A stretch of 64,000 bases of DNA. Origin: JAAFHB01 sp942493325 (lineage in GTDB: Bacteria; Bacteroidota; Bacteroidia; Bacteroidales; Prolixibacteraceae). The notes under the pieces were generated by a model, which saw only the letters and a list, made by a program, of their open reading frames with translations, was not told the origin of the DNA and made no database searches. A program made the translations under genes and the position numbers. Of this stretch, positions 15,973 to 24,128 are shown one piece after another. The first letter of the stretch is position 1, and the number at the start of each line of letters is the position of its first letter. The stretch is from NCBI GenBank assembly GCA_942493325.1, contig OW818689.1, positions 1-64,000 of the forward strand, written 5' to 3'.

Positions 15973-16380
15973 ATGGACATTCGAAACAGGAACTTTCAGG
16001 AAGAATTTATTTTTCAGGCTTCGCGCAGCGGGGGTCCGGGCGGTCAAAATGTGAATAAGGTCAGTACAAAAATAGAGTTGCGGTTTAATGTCGCGGACTC
16101 TGCCTTGCTGAGTGATGAAGAAAAAGCGATTATTACGGTTAAACTTGCCAATAAAATCAATAATTCCGGTGAATTAATCCTGGTTTCACAGGCAGCGCGA
16201 TCTCAACTTAAGAACAAAGAGAATGTTATTGAAAAATTTTATCTGCTTATCGAAAAGGCACTGACGCCCCGCAAAAAGCGTCTTAAAACTAAACCCACAA
16301 AGGCATCCGTTGAGAAACGACTGGAATCAAAAAGGGTTCAGGCGAAGATAAAATCAAACCGAAAAGATATTGAATTGTAA
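15973..16380 (+). CDS. arfB: Peptidyl-tRNA hydrolase ArfB (ribosome rescue)
   Basis: This 135-residue RF1/RF2-like hydrolase frees stalled ribosomes by hydrolysing peptidyl-tRNA. The catalytic GGQ is in SRSGGPGGQNVNKVSTKIELRF-like sequence near residues 20-30, and a basic flexible tail (KKRLKTKPTKASVEKRLESKR) inserts into the empty mRNA channel. It lacks the codon-recognition domains of release factors, which distinguishes it from RF1/RF2. It is a single gene. Confidence 0.94.
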   Translation: MDIRNRNFQEEFIFQASRSGGPGGQNVNKVSTKIELRFNVADSALLSDEEKAIITVKLANKINNSGELILVSQAARSQLKNKENVIEKFYLLIEKALTPRKKRLKTKPTKASVEKRLESKRVQAKIKSNRKDIEL

Positions 16381-16608
16381 GATACTGTAATATTGTGAAT
16401 TGAACTCTTTAGGAAACGGGGTTCTCCCACTGTTGGTTTGCGGAAACCCATTCGTTTCTCGCCATTTAATCATCCGAAATATTATTTCCCGTGACCATAC
16501 GCACTAACGGCAAACTTGTTAATCCTTCCATCTTTCACCTGCCCGGATTGTTAAAGAAGTATTAGAAATAATTTTAATACTGCCACTTAATTTTTTGAGT
16601 AAAGTATT

Positions 16609-16616
16609 TATATTTG
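16609..16616 (+). promoter_or_regulatory. TATATTTG, putative -7 box for the envelope gene block
   Basis: TATATTTG matches the Bacteroidota TAnnTTTG element, 40 bases before the start of the outer-membrane gene at 16656. No well-spaced TTG lies upstream, so the match is partial. Confidence 0.4.
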
Positions 16617-16655
16617 TCCCCAATCTAATTTATGTTATATTTCAAAATCAAACCT

Positions 16656-17372
16656 ATGAAAAAAGTGGTATTTCTGTTTTGTGCAGTTTTTATTTGTTTT
16701 ACAACAGTTGCGTTTTCTCAGGATACGCTGAAAACCCGGGCACGTCAATGGACAACAGAAGTAAATTTTAACCCTCTACAGGGACAATTTAGTCTGAATA
16801 ATGCCGTAAAGCAGATTAAAGTACGGTATTTTGTATCGGATCTTGTAGCCTGTCGTGTGGGGTTTTCAGTCAGCAAGTCCAAAAAAGAGGATGGTCAGAA
16901 CAGCCCATATGGAACTAATCCGATCGCTTACAGTGATATACGCACATCCTTTTCGGGCGGACTGAATTTGGGGCTTGAAAAGCATTTTAAGGGCACCCGT
17001 CGGTTATCCCCTTACCTGGGTTGTGAAATTGCACTGGGCTATAAAAAGGCAGACCAAACGATCGATAGCAAGGAATCAACTACAAAAGTTGATGGAGGGT
17101 GGATGTCGGGATATACGATATCCGAAAGGGGCTTCAAAGCGGCAGGCATTAATATAGTTACCGGATTTGATTTTTATATGGCGGAACATTTCTTTTGCGG
17201 TTACGAAATGTTACTGGGTTTTAACTATACAAAATATGACGACCTTGTGAGGGCCAATACAGTTAAACCAAGTCAGTTACCTGGCAGTACTACCTATCCT
17301 GATCAAACCTCAGAGGAATCGGGTTTTGGTCCGGGGATCATTAATGGAATACGGTTGGGTTACACATTTTAA
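16656..17372 (+). CDS. Outer-membrane beta-barrel protein
   Basis: A clear signal peptide (MKKVVFLFCAVFICFTTVAFSQ) precedes about 217 residues of alternating hydrophobic strands. The protein ends in GIINGIRLGYTF, with a terminal Phe as expected for a barrel recognised by BAM. Sequence such as LSPYLGCEIALGYKK and EHFFCGYEMLLGFNY fits a small eight- to ten-strand barrel. The frame also opens at ATG 16632 (MLYFKIKP), but ATG 16656 starts the signal peptide. It is followed after nine bases by a TIG lipoprotein, probably its surface or periplasmic partner. Confidence 0.75.
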   Translation: MKKVVFLFCAVFICFTTVAFSQDTLKTRARQWTTEVNFNPLQGQFSLNNAVKQIKVRYFVSDLVACRVGFSVSKSKKEDGQNSPYGTNPIAYSDIRTSFSGGLNLGLEKHFKGTRRLSPYLGCEIALGYKKADQTIDSKESTTKVDGGWMSGYTISERGFKAAGINIVTGFDFYMAEHFFCGYEMLLGFNYTKYDDLVRANTVKPSQLPGSTTYPDQTSEESGFGPGIINGIRLGYTF

Positions 17373-17381
17373 CAAGTAATT

Positions 17382-19019
17382 ATGAAAGCAAAAGCTATTG
17401 TCAGCACCCTGTTCATCGCTGCACTCTTTTCGTGTGAAAATGCGATCGATAAAGCAACAGATCCTGTTATTGAAACAACACAGGCTAAATCAGTAGCAGC
17501 AACAACCTGTTACGTGAAAGCTTCGATCCTTGAAAGAGGGAGTTATGAAGTGATAGAAGGTGGCTTCGTGTATTCAACAAGCAGCAGTTTTGGAATTGAA
17601 AATGGCACCAAAATTACATTATCGGCCGACTCGCTGAAAGCTGATACATTTTCGGCCAGTTTTAGTTTTGGATCGGCCTATTACCACCCTTCACAAGTAT
17701 TTTATGTAAGGGCCTATCTCGTAAATAAAAAGGGAGTTGTATATGGTTTACCCTTAAGTTTCAGAGGACTGATGTTAACCATGTCGTCGGTACAACCCAT
17801 TTCGGGAAAAACCGGCGATAAAATAACCATTACCGGTGAAAATTTTATTCCCACACTTACGGGCAACGTGGTTAAATTCAACAGCACGACAGCAAAGATT
17901 GTTGAAGCCACCGCCACACGATTGGTTGTTGAGGTCCCTGCAAATATCACCTGGGAGTATTCTTATGATCCGACGGTTAAACTCTATGTAACAGTGGGAG
18001 GCCAGACTTTGTCAAGCAATTTTACGCTTTTGCCGATTTTTACCTCCTTTAGTCCGACTTCGGGTACCTTCGGAACCCTGATTACCATCCTGGGGGATAA
18101 TATCAATTCATCGGGACTCACAGTAAAATGCGGTGATATAAACGCAAGCATCAATTCTGTTACAAACCGGTCCCTGGTAATTTATGTTCCCGGTAACATG
18201 ACATTGAGTAAATTCCCTATTAAGTTAATTAAAAATGGCATCGAAACTGTTCTTCCGACCGAGTTTACGATGAATCCGATTAACATAACTTCGGTAAGCC
18301 CCACGATCGGTTACCCGGGAACAGTTATCACCTTCACCGGAACCTCGTTAAATCCTGCGTATGGGGCAAATCAGGTTAAAATCGGGGGTGTTTTAACTTC
18401 ATCAGGCTATGTGAATCAAAATTCATTTTCAGTTACCGTGCCCTACTCGATGACTGAAGGTCTGAAGACGATTGAAGCAAGCAATGGAGTATCCAATGTT
18501 GTATTGCCTGGTGCCTTTACCGTTGTTGTTCCAAAAGTTTCAGGTTTTACACCTGCTTCAGGATATTATGGCAACGAAATCACTGTTACGGGCGAAAATT
18601 TCCCGGGGAATCTTAGTGCATATATCGGAAACAGTGGATGTGAATTAGTTACTGTAAATTCTACCACATTAAAAGTAAAAGTTCCTACTGGTACTGCCCC
18701 CGGAGCATCAAAAATAAAATTAATGATTAATAATGTGGTTGTTTATGAAAGCGATTTTAATGTCCTTTCGCCTGTACTTACCAGCTTTTTGCCCGATTCG
18801 GGTACTCCTGGAACCGAGGTGATTCTAACCGGGAATGGCTTTGGAAATTATGTTGCTTCAGTGAGGTTTGGCACCGTTTATACTAACGTATTGAGCACTA
18901 CTCCTACACAAATAAAGGTGGTAGTACCTTCCAATGCAGGTGACGGGGCCATGAAGATTTCAGTAGTAGTGGGATCCGCAACAATAATATCAACCACTGA
19001 TTTTACGATTAAAAGATGA
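17382..19019 (+). CDS. TIG (IPT)-repeat surface lipoprotein
   Basis: This 545-residue protein has a lipoprotein signal ending in the lipobox IAALFSC. An N-terminal domain of about 100 residues follows, with the pattern GGFVYSTS...FYVRAYLVNKKGVVYG, found again in the two lipoproteins at 22808 and 24129. The rest is about five TIG/IPT immunoglobulin-like repeats, each with the hallmark SPxSGxxGxxITIxGxxF (for example VQPISGKTGDKITITGENF and FTPASGYYGNEITVTGENF). Such repeats usually mediate adhesion or glycan/protein binding. There is no enzymatic domain. Gene order suggests a pair with the upstream barrel. Confidence 0.85.
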   Translation: MKAKAIVSTLFIAALFSCENAIDKATDPVIETTQAKSVAATTCYVKASILERGSYEVIEGGFVYSTSSSFGIENGTKITLSADSLKADTFSASFSFGSAYYHPSQVFYVRAYLVNKKGVVYGLPLSFRGLMLTMSSVQPISGKTGDKITITGENFIPTLTGNVVKFNSTTAKIVEATATRLVVEVPANITWEYSYDPTVKLYVTVGGQTLSSNFTLLPIFTSFSPTSGTFGTLITILGDNINSSGLTVKCGDINASINSVTNRSLVIYVPGNMTLSKFPIKLIKNGIETVLPTEFTMNPINITSVSPTIGYPGTVITFTGTSLNPAYGANQVKIGGVLTSSGYVNQNSFSVTVPYSMTEGLKTIEASNGVSNVVLPGAFTVVVPKVSGFTPASGYYGNEITVTGENFPGNLSAYIGNSGCELVTVNSTTLKVKVPTGTAPGASKIKLMINNVVVYESDFNVLSPVLTSFLPDSGTPGTEVILTGNGFGNYVASVRFGTVYTNVLSTTPTQIKVVVPSNAGDGAMKISVVVGSATIISTTDFTIKR

Positions 19020-19188
19020 CATAGCAAAAAGAAATTAATTTCCGCAGACAGGATTGTTCCACTATTTCGAAATACGCAATAAACAATTTTTTTCACTACT
19101 TTCAGCGCCTTGTAAAATGCCTTTTGGTATGACTAATTATCTTCTTGTTCCATCCGTCTGTTTACACTGACGCCTAATAGCTGATTAA

Positions 19189-21333
19189 ATGAATCGTTTG
19201 TTATTGTTACTCCTATTTGTTATGTTGCTAAATGCAACAGGAATTGCACAGCCCTCAATGAAAGCAGTTTATGTTTCAGATGCTCCGGCCATTGACGGGA
19301 GATTGAACGACGAGGCCTGGAAGAATGCAGCCCAGGTTGATCAGTTATTTCAGCGTGAACCTAATCCGGGTCAGCCTGTTTCGGAGAAAACCCTTTTTTA
19401 TATTTGTTACAATGCCAGTCATTTCTTTGTGGGCATCAAGTGTTTCGACGACCCTGATAAGATAACCGCTAAAGAGCTGGCACGTGATGTGAGCCTGGGA
19501 AATGACGACAGGATACAGGTAATTCTCGATACTTACCTTGATCACCGGAATGGTTACTGGTTTCAGATCGGTCCGCGCGGTTCGATTGGTGATGCTACTA
19601 TAAGCGAAAACGGCGCAGTGTTCAACAAAGAATGGGATGGTTTGTGGGAAGGCAAAGCCCGTATTGTTGCCGATGGCTGGGAAGCCGAAATGGCCATCCC
19701 TTTCAAAACAATAGGTTTTGATAAAAACCAGAAAACGTGGGGAATTAAATTTATCCGGCACATTAAACGGAAACTTGAATCATCGTACTGGCCAACGGCC
19801 AATGTCAACAGCTATAAGTTCCAGGTTTCCGACGCAGGACTGATCGAAGGGATGCAAAATATAAGCCAGGGGATAGGATTGGATATCTCACCCTATGTCA
19901 TTGGAAAAATGGACACCAAACGTGACACCAAAAACAAATACGATGCAGATGGAGGACTGGATATTTTTTACCAGATCACACCAAGTCTGAAATCCTCATT
20001 GTCGATTAATACCGATTTTGCCGAAACAGAGGTGGATGATCGTCAGATTAACCTTACCCGTTTTAGCCTGTTGTTTCCCGAAAAAAGAGATTTTTTCCTG
20101 GACGGATCCAGTCATTTTTCGTTTGGAATTCAGGGTGATGATGCAAATTCGAATGGTAAAAGTATTATCCCGTTTTTTTCGCGACGAATGGGGCTGGATA
20201 ACAATGGATTGCCTGTGCAAATTAATTATGCAGGAAAACTCACAGGAATGATTGGCAAATGGAATATTGGGGTGATGCATGTCAATGATGACCATTCAAC
20301 CGGAAATTCAAACTTTTCGGTCGCACGGATCTCCCGGAATATTGGTGCGGAATCGTCGGTGGGTGTAATCGGTACTTACGGAAATGCAGTTCTACCCGAC
20401 GAAAATTTTGTTGGTGGCATCGACCTTAAACTGGCAACGTCAAAATTTCGGGGGAATAAAAATCTTTCATTGATATTATTCGGATTGAAATCGAATACAA
20501 AAGGGTTGTCTGATGATGATGTGTCGTGGGGTGGAACGATCAGCTACCCGAACGATTTCCTCTCGTTCAGTATCGGGCATCATGAAATTGGTGAAAATTT
20601 TGTAGCCGGAATGGGATTCGTACCCCGGACCAATATCAAAGAATCATACGGAAATATCAAAATAGGTCCCCGTCCGAATATGTGGGGATTATTGCAGGTA
20701 TTGAGCGGTGTAGGATTCGATCATATCGTCGATTTTTCCAATGTTCTTCAGACACGATCGATCGATTTTTCTCCGTTGATCCTACGCTTTAAGTCGGGTG
20801 AAGAGTTTTCGTATTCGGTAAGTCAAAGCTTCGAGAACCTGGAAAGTGAGTTTAAGATCTTTTCCACCTATATCATTCCTGTTGGCAAATACGAATTTTA
20901 CCGGCATGCTGTGAAGTTAATGACGGCCGGAAGCCGCAATTTTGCTGGTGAAAGTTCATTTACCTGGGGCGATTTTTACAATGGCTACCGGAAGGATTTT
21001 AACATTGGAGTTAATTATAAAGTGGCCGTTCCCTTTTTTATCGGGGTGAAATACAAACAAAATGATGTGAACCTTCCATCAGGCAATTTTACGACACGCA
21101 TCTACCAGGTGAACGCCAATATTCTTTTTAGTCCTGCCATCACTTTATACAATTATTTTCAGTACGACAACAGTTCCAAAAAGATTGGTGTGCAGTCAAG
21201 ATTTAACTGGATCGTCAAACCCGGGAACGAAATCATTCTTGCCTGGACATCCAACCTGTCGAAACCATTGGAGCGGTATGTGATGAATGAAAGCGCATTA
21301 CGCTTCAAACTCAAGTACAATATCCGGTTCTGA
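19189..21333 (+). CDS. DUF5916 outer-membrane protein with CBM9-like N-terminal domain
   Basis: A signal peptide (MNRLLLLLLFVMLLNATGIAQ) is followed by a family-9-carbohydrate-binding-like domain at about residues 25-220 (AIDGRLNDEAWKNA, then DDRIQVILDTYLDHRNGYWFQ). Then comes a long beta-barrel region with the DUF5916 hallmark block FAETEVDDRQINLTRFSLLFPEKRDFFLD at about 280-310. The total of 714 residues is normal for this Bacteroidota family. The role is unknown. An outer-membrane location with a sugar-binding-like domain facing out or into the periplasm is inferred. It lies between two barrel/TIG gene groups. Confidence 0.88.
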   Translation: MNRLLLLLLFVMLLNATGIAQPSMKAVYVSDAPAIDGRLNDEAWKNAAQVDQLFQREPNPGQPVSEKTLFYICYNASHFFVGIKCFDDPDKITAKELARDVSLGNDDRIQVILDTYLDHRNGYWFQIGPRGSIGDATISENGAVFNKEWDGLWEGKARIVADGWEAEMAIPFKTIGFDKNQKTWGIKFIRHIKRKLESSYWPTANVNSYKFQVSDAGLIEGMQNISQGIGLDISPYVIGKMDTKRDTKNKYDADGGLDIFYQITPSLKSSLSINTDFAETEVDDRQINLTRFSLLFPEKRDFFLDGSSHFSFGIQGDDANSNGKSIIPFFSRRMGLDNNGLPVQINYAGKLTGMIGKWNIGVMHVNDDHSTGNSNFSVARISRNIGAESSVGVIGTYGNAVLPDENFVGGIDLKLATSKFRGNKNLSLILFGLKSNTKGLSDDDVSWGGTISYPNDFLSFSIGHHEIGENFVAGMGFVPRTNIKESYGNIKIGPRPNMWGLLQVLSGVGFDHIVDFSNVLQTRSIDFSPLILRFKSGEEFSYSVSQSFENLESEFKIFSTYIIPVGKYEFYRHAVKLMTAGSRNFAGESSFTWGDFYNGYRKDFNIGVNYKVAVPFFIGVKYKQNDVNLPSGNFTTRIYQVNANILFSPAITLYNYFQYDNSSKKIGVQSRFNWIVKPGNEIILAWTSNLSKPLERYVMNESALRFKLKYNIRF

Positions 21334-21594
21334 ATTGAACAAATCCCCAGTCAGCCAAACGAATTTTTCGAATTTTCGGCGATTTGCGGATATTGATTTA
21401 TTAAAGGTGTAAAATACTCTTCCCGGATTGCAAAATATTTTGGTAATTATTCAGAATGATTAACCGGACGTATTGATTTCTGGTAATATTTTGTTTTATT
21501 TGTGTTACCTTTCATCATTCATTTTATGTTGTTAATGCTCGGATTTTCAATTCTAAGATGGAGTGAATACGCCTAAACAAATTTATTATGCCTA

Positions 21595-22827
21595 ATGATG
21601 AACCATTCGCTAAAAGCCGTTTTATTTCTTTTGATTTTATGCAGCCTAAATGACTTGAAGGGTCAAACAGATTTTCGGCCCGGCTATGTTATTACTGCTG
21701 AGAATGATACTTTACACGGTTTAATTGATTACAGAAGTGATACAAGAAACTCAAAAAAGTGTGATTTTAAACCGGAGCAAAATTCTACTGTTCAGGAGTT
21801 TTTGCCTGGTAGTATCAACGGGTACAGATTTACTGATGGTAAGTTTTATGTTTCAAAAACTATCACTTCCGACGGATTGGAAATGCAATTGTTTCTGGAA
21901 TTTCTAGTTAACGGTATTTCCGATTTGTACTATTATACGAACGGAACAAATTCCTACTATTTTATCGAAAAAGCTGATGGACAGTTATTAGAACTGAAGA
22001 TCGAACAAAGACAGGTTAATATTGATGGTGAGGATTTTACATATAAATCCTTGAAGTATATCGGACTTTTAAAGTATGCTTTTGCTGATTGTCAGCAAAT
22101 TTTCCCTCTTATCAACAACGTCAAACTTGAAGATAAGTCATTGATTGAAATCACCAAAAAATATCATGATTATGTTTGCGATGGTGAAAAATGTATTATC
22201 TACGAAAAACAATTGCCGGCAATCATGTTGAAAATTGCCCCATATATTTCGATGAATGGGTCTGTTCTGAAGTTTAAAAATGTGAATGTGTATGATGCAG
22301 TCAATTTTAGACCTGGATATTACCCCTCGATAGGTTTGTTGCTAAATACCTCTTTACCAAAGACTACTGAGAAGTTGTCTTTTCAGGTATCGGGTGAATT
22401 TGGGAACGGCTATTTTTATGGTACAGGAGTTAACTCCCGCAATAATGCATTTGAGGAGGTTAATATTCATACCTCCATTTTAAAAGTGAATACTGGATTT
22501 AAATATACCTATCCCAAAGGTAGGTTCAGACCAACGCTGCTGATTGGAGGTACTGTTTCAAAGCTATTGAATATTGAAGGAAGAAGAGTGGAAGAGATAA
22601 TGAAAAATTCAACCATAGATACACGGGAATTTAATGATGTTCCGATTACCAATTTTTTGATGGGATATCGCATTGATTTGGGAGCAGACTGTCATCTTTC
22701 GAAATCGTTCATTGCCTTCTTTAACCTGGGTTATGATCATTCCAGGGGTTTGGATAATTTCATGTATTCGAAATCAAATTCCACAATTATTAAAACTGTT
22801 AATCTAAATGCAGGTATTTATTTCTGA
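21595..22827 (+). CDS. Exported outer-membrane beta-barrel protein
   Basis: A signal peptide (LKAVLFLLILCSLNDLKGQ) precedes a 180-residue N-terminal domain (FRPGYVITAENDTLHGLIDYR..., a block seen in many Bacteroidota exported proteins of unknown function). A barrel-like region with repeated aromatic strands follows, ending VNLNAGIYF. Two ATGs stand in tandem at 21595 and 21598. Its end overlaps the next gene by 20 bases in another frame, indicating tight coupling with the TIG/kelch lipoprotein. Confidence 0.7.
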   Translation: MMNHSLKAVLFLLILCSLNDLKGQTDFRPGYVITAENDTLHGLIDYRSDTRNSKKCDFKPEQNSTVQEFLPGSINGYRFTDGKFYVSKTITSDGLEMQLFLEFLVNGISDLYYYTNGTNSYYFIEKADGQLLELKIEQRQVNIDGEDFTYKSLKYIGLLKYAFADCQQIFPLINNVKLEDKSLIEITKKYHDYVCDGEKCIIYEKQLPAIMLKIAPYISMNGSVLKFKNVNVYDAVNFRPGYYPSIGLLLNTSLPKTTEKLSFQVSGEFGNGYFYGTGVNSRNNAFEEVNIHTSILKVNTGFKYTYPKGRFRPTLLIGGTVSKLLNIEGRRVEEIMKNSTIDTREFNDVPITNFLMGYRIDLGADCHLSKSFIAFFNLGYDHSRGLDNFMYSKSNSTIIKTVNLNAGIYF

Positions 22828-24058
22828 TTTAATCTGCCTGGGAAAAACCAGGTGGATACATTGCTTTTGGCTTGTCTTGTTGATAGTTTTTTCTTTAACT
22901 AGCTGCAAAAAAGAACATGTCGCCACAAAAGAATATCCCCGGCTGAATACACTTGAAGTGACGGGGATTAATGAGTCAGGTGCGATATTCAATGCCGAAA
23001 TAATTTCAGGAAACCGCGCAGAAATAAAAGAATACGGATTTGTTTGGGATACGAGTCTCACCCCTGAAATTAATTCAGATGACAAACTGGTTAAAACGGG
23101 CGTTCCGGATAATATAAAATTCAGTGGAAATATTCATTCAGCCTTGAAAAAGGATATTCCCTATAATGTAAGAGCCTACGTTAAAACTGATAAATATTTG
23201 GTTTATGGTAAAATAGTTTCTTTTAAAAGTATGGGAAGTGATGCACCGTCTGTTAGCAGTTTCTCACCGGAATCAGGTACATGGGGTGATACAATAAAGA
23301 TAAAGGGTAAAAATTTCAGGTATAGAATGAACGGAATCGTAGTAAAACTTGGAGATATACCGGCAACACTTATCTCAAGCACCGATACTACCATCAATAT
23401 CGTTGTTCCGTCAGTAAAAAACGCCGAAAAGGTTCTTCTTTCTGTGTCTATCGAGGGAAATAATTCTGTAAGCGGGGCTCCGTTCAGTTATCTTATTCCT
23501 GTGATTTCGGCTATAAATCCCTTAACTGCAACTTTTAATGACACTGTGTTTATTCATGGAAATAATTTCATCACGGGAGCAATGAATTATTCTGTATATG
23601 ATCTATTATCTGACAAGTGGAGTCTGTTAGGCAATATGCAAAAGTTCATAAATTATGACGAATGGTCAAAGGCGGCGGGATTTGTAATAAATGATAATAT
23701 TTACCTGTGTGGCGGATACGCCCGGAATTATTATTATGGTTATTCCGGTTATAAAAAGACCTGGAGATTCGATGTTGCTACAGATCAATGGACTCAGTTG
23801 TCTGATTTTCCGATTGAGATGGAGGCTCCGGCAGGATTTTCAATAAATGGTAAAGGTTACATTGGTGCCGGTTCTTCCAATGGACAAGGGAAAAGCGATT
23901 TTTATGAATATGATCCGGTTAATGACATTTGGTCCAGAATAGCTGATCTTCCGGTAAAAGGGAGCATTGGTCCTGTTGAAGTGGTAATCGGAGGCAAAGC
24001 GTATATTTCAGCAAATAACAATACAGAAATATGGGAGTTCGATCCTCTGGCTCACTAA
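22808..24058 (+). CDS. TIG plus kelch-repeat surface lipoprotein
   Basis: The first 20 codons overlap the preceding gene; a lipoprotein signal follows, ending in SLTSC. The N-terminal domain (KEYGFVWDTS...NVRAYVKTDKYLVYG) is shared with the lipoproteins at 17382 and 24129. Next is one full TIG domain (SSFSPESGTWGDTIKIKGKNF) and the beginning of a second (INPLTATFNDTVFIHGNNF). This breaks off directly into kelch repeats (YDLLSDKWSLLG..., RFDVATDQWTQLSDFP..., YDPVNDIWSRIADLP..., EFDPLAH). Only three or four kelch units remain, too few for a closed propeller, and the protein ends abruptly. An internal or 3' deletion is likely. Confidence 0.75.
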   Translation: MQVFISDLICLGKTRWIHCFWLVLLIVFSLTSCKKEHVATKEYPRLNTLEVTGINESGAIFNAEIISGNRAEIKEYGFVWDTSLTPEINSDDKLVKTGVPDNIKFSGNIHSALKKDIPYNVRAYVKTDKYLVYGKIVSFKSMGSDAPSVSSFSPESGTWGDTIKIKGKNFRYRMNGIVVKLGDIPATLISSTDTTINIVVPSVKNAEKVLLSVSIEGNNSVSGAPFSYLIPVISAINPLTATFNDTVFIHGNNFITGAMNYSVYDLLSDKWSLLGNMQKFINYDEWSKAAGFVINDNIYLCGGYARNYYYGYSGYKKTWRFDVATDQWTQLSDFPIEMEAPAGFSINGKGYIGAGSSNGQGKSDFYEYDPVNDIWSRIADLPVKGSIGPVEVVIGGKAYISANNNTEIWEFDPLAH

Positions 24059-24128
24059 TAAATACATTATTGTGTTGAGATTTATATACATAAGATAACC
24101 GGAATAGAATTAAATGAATCTTAGATCT

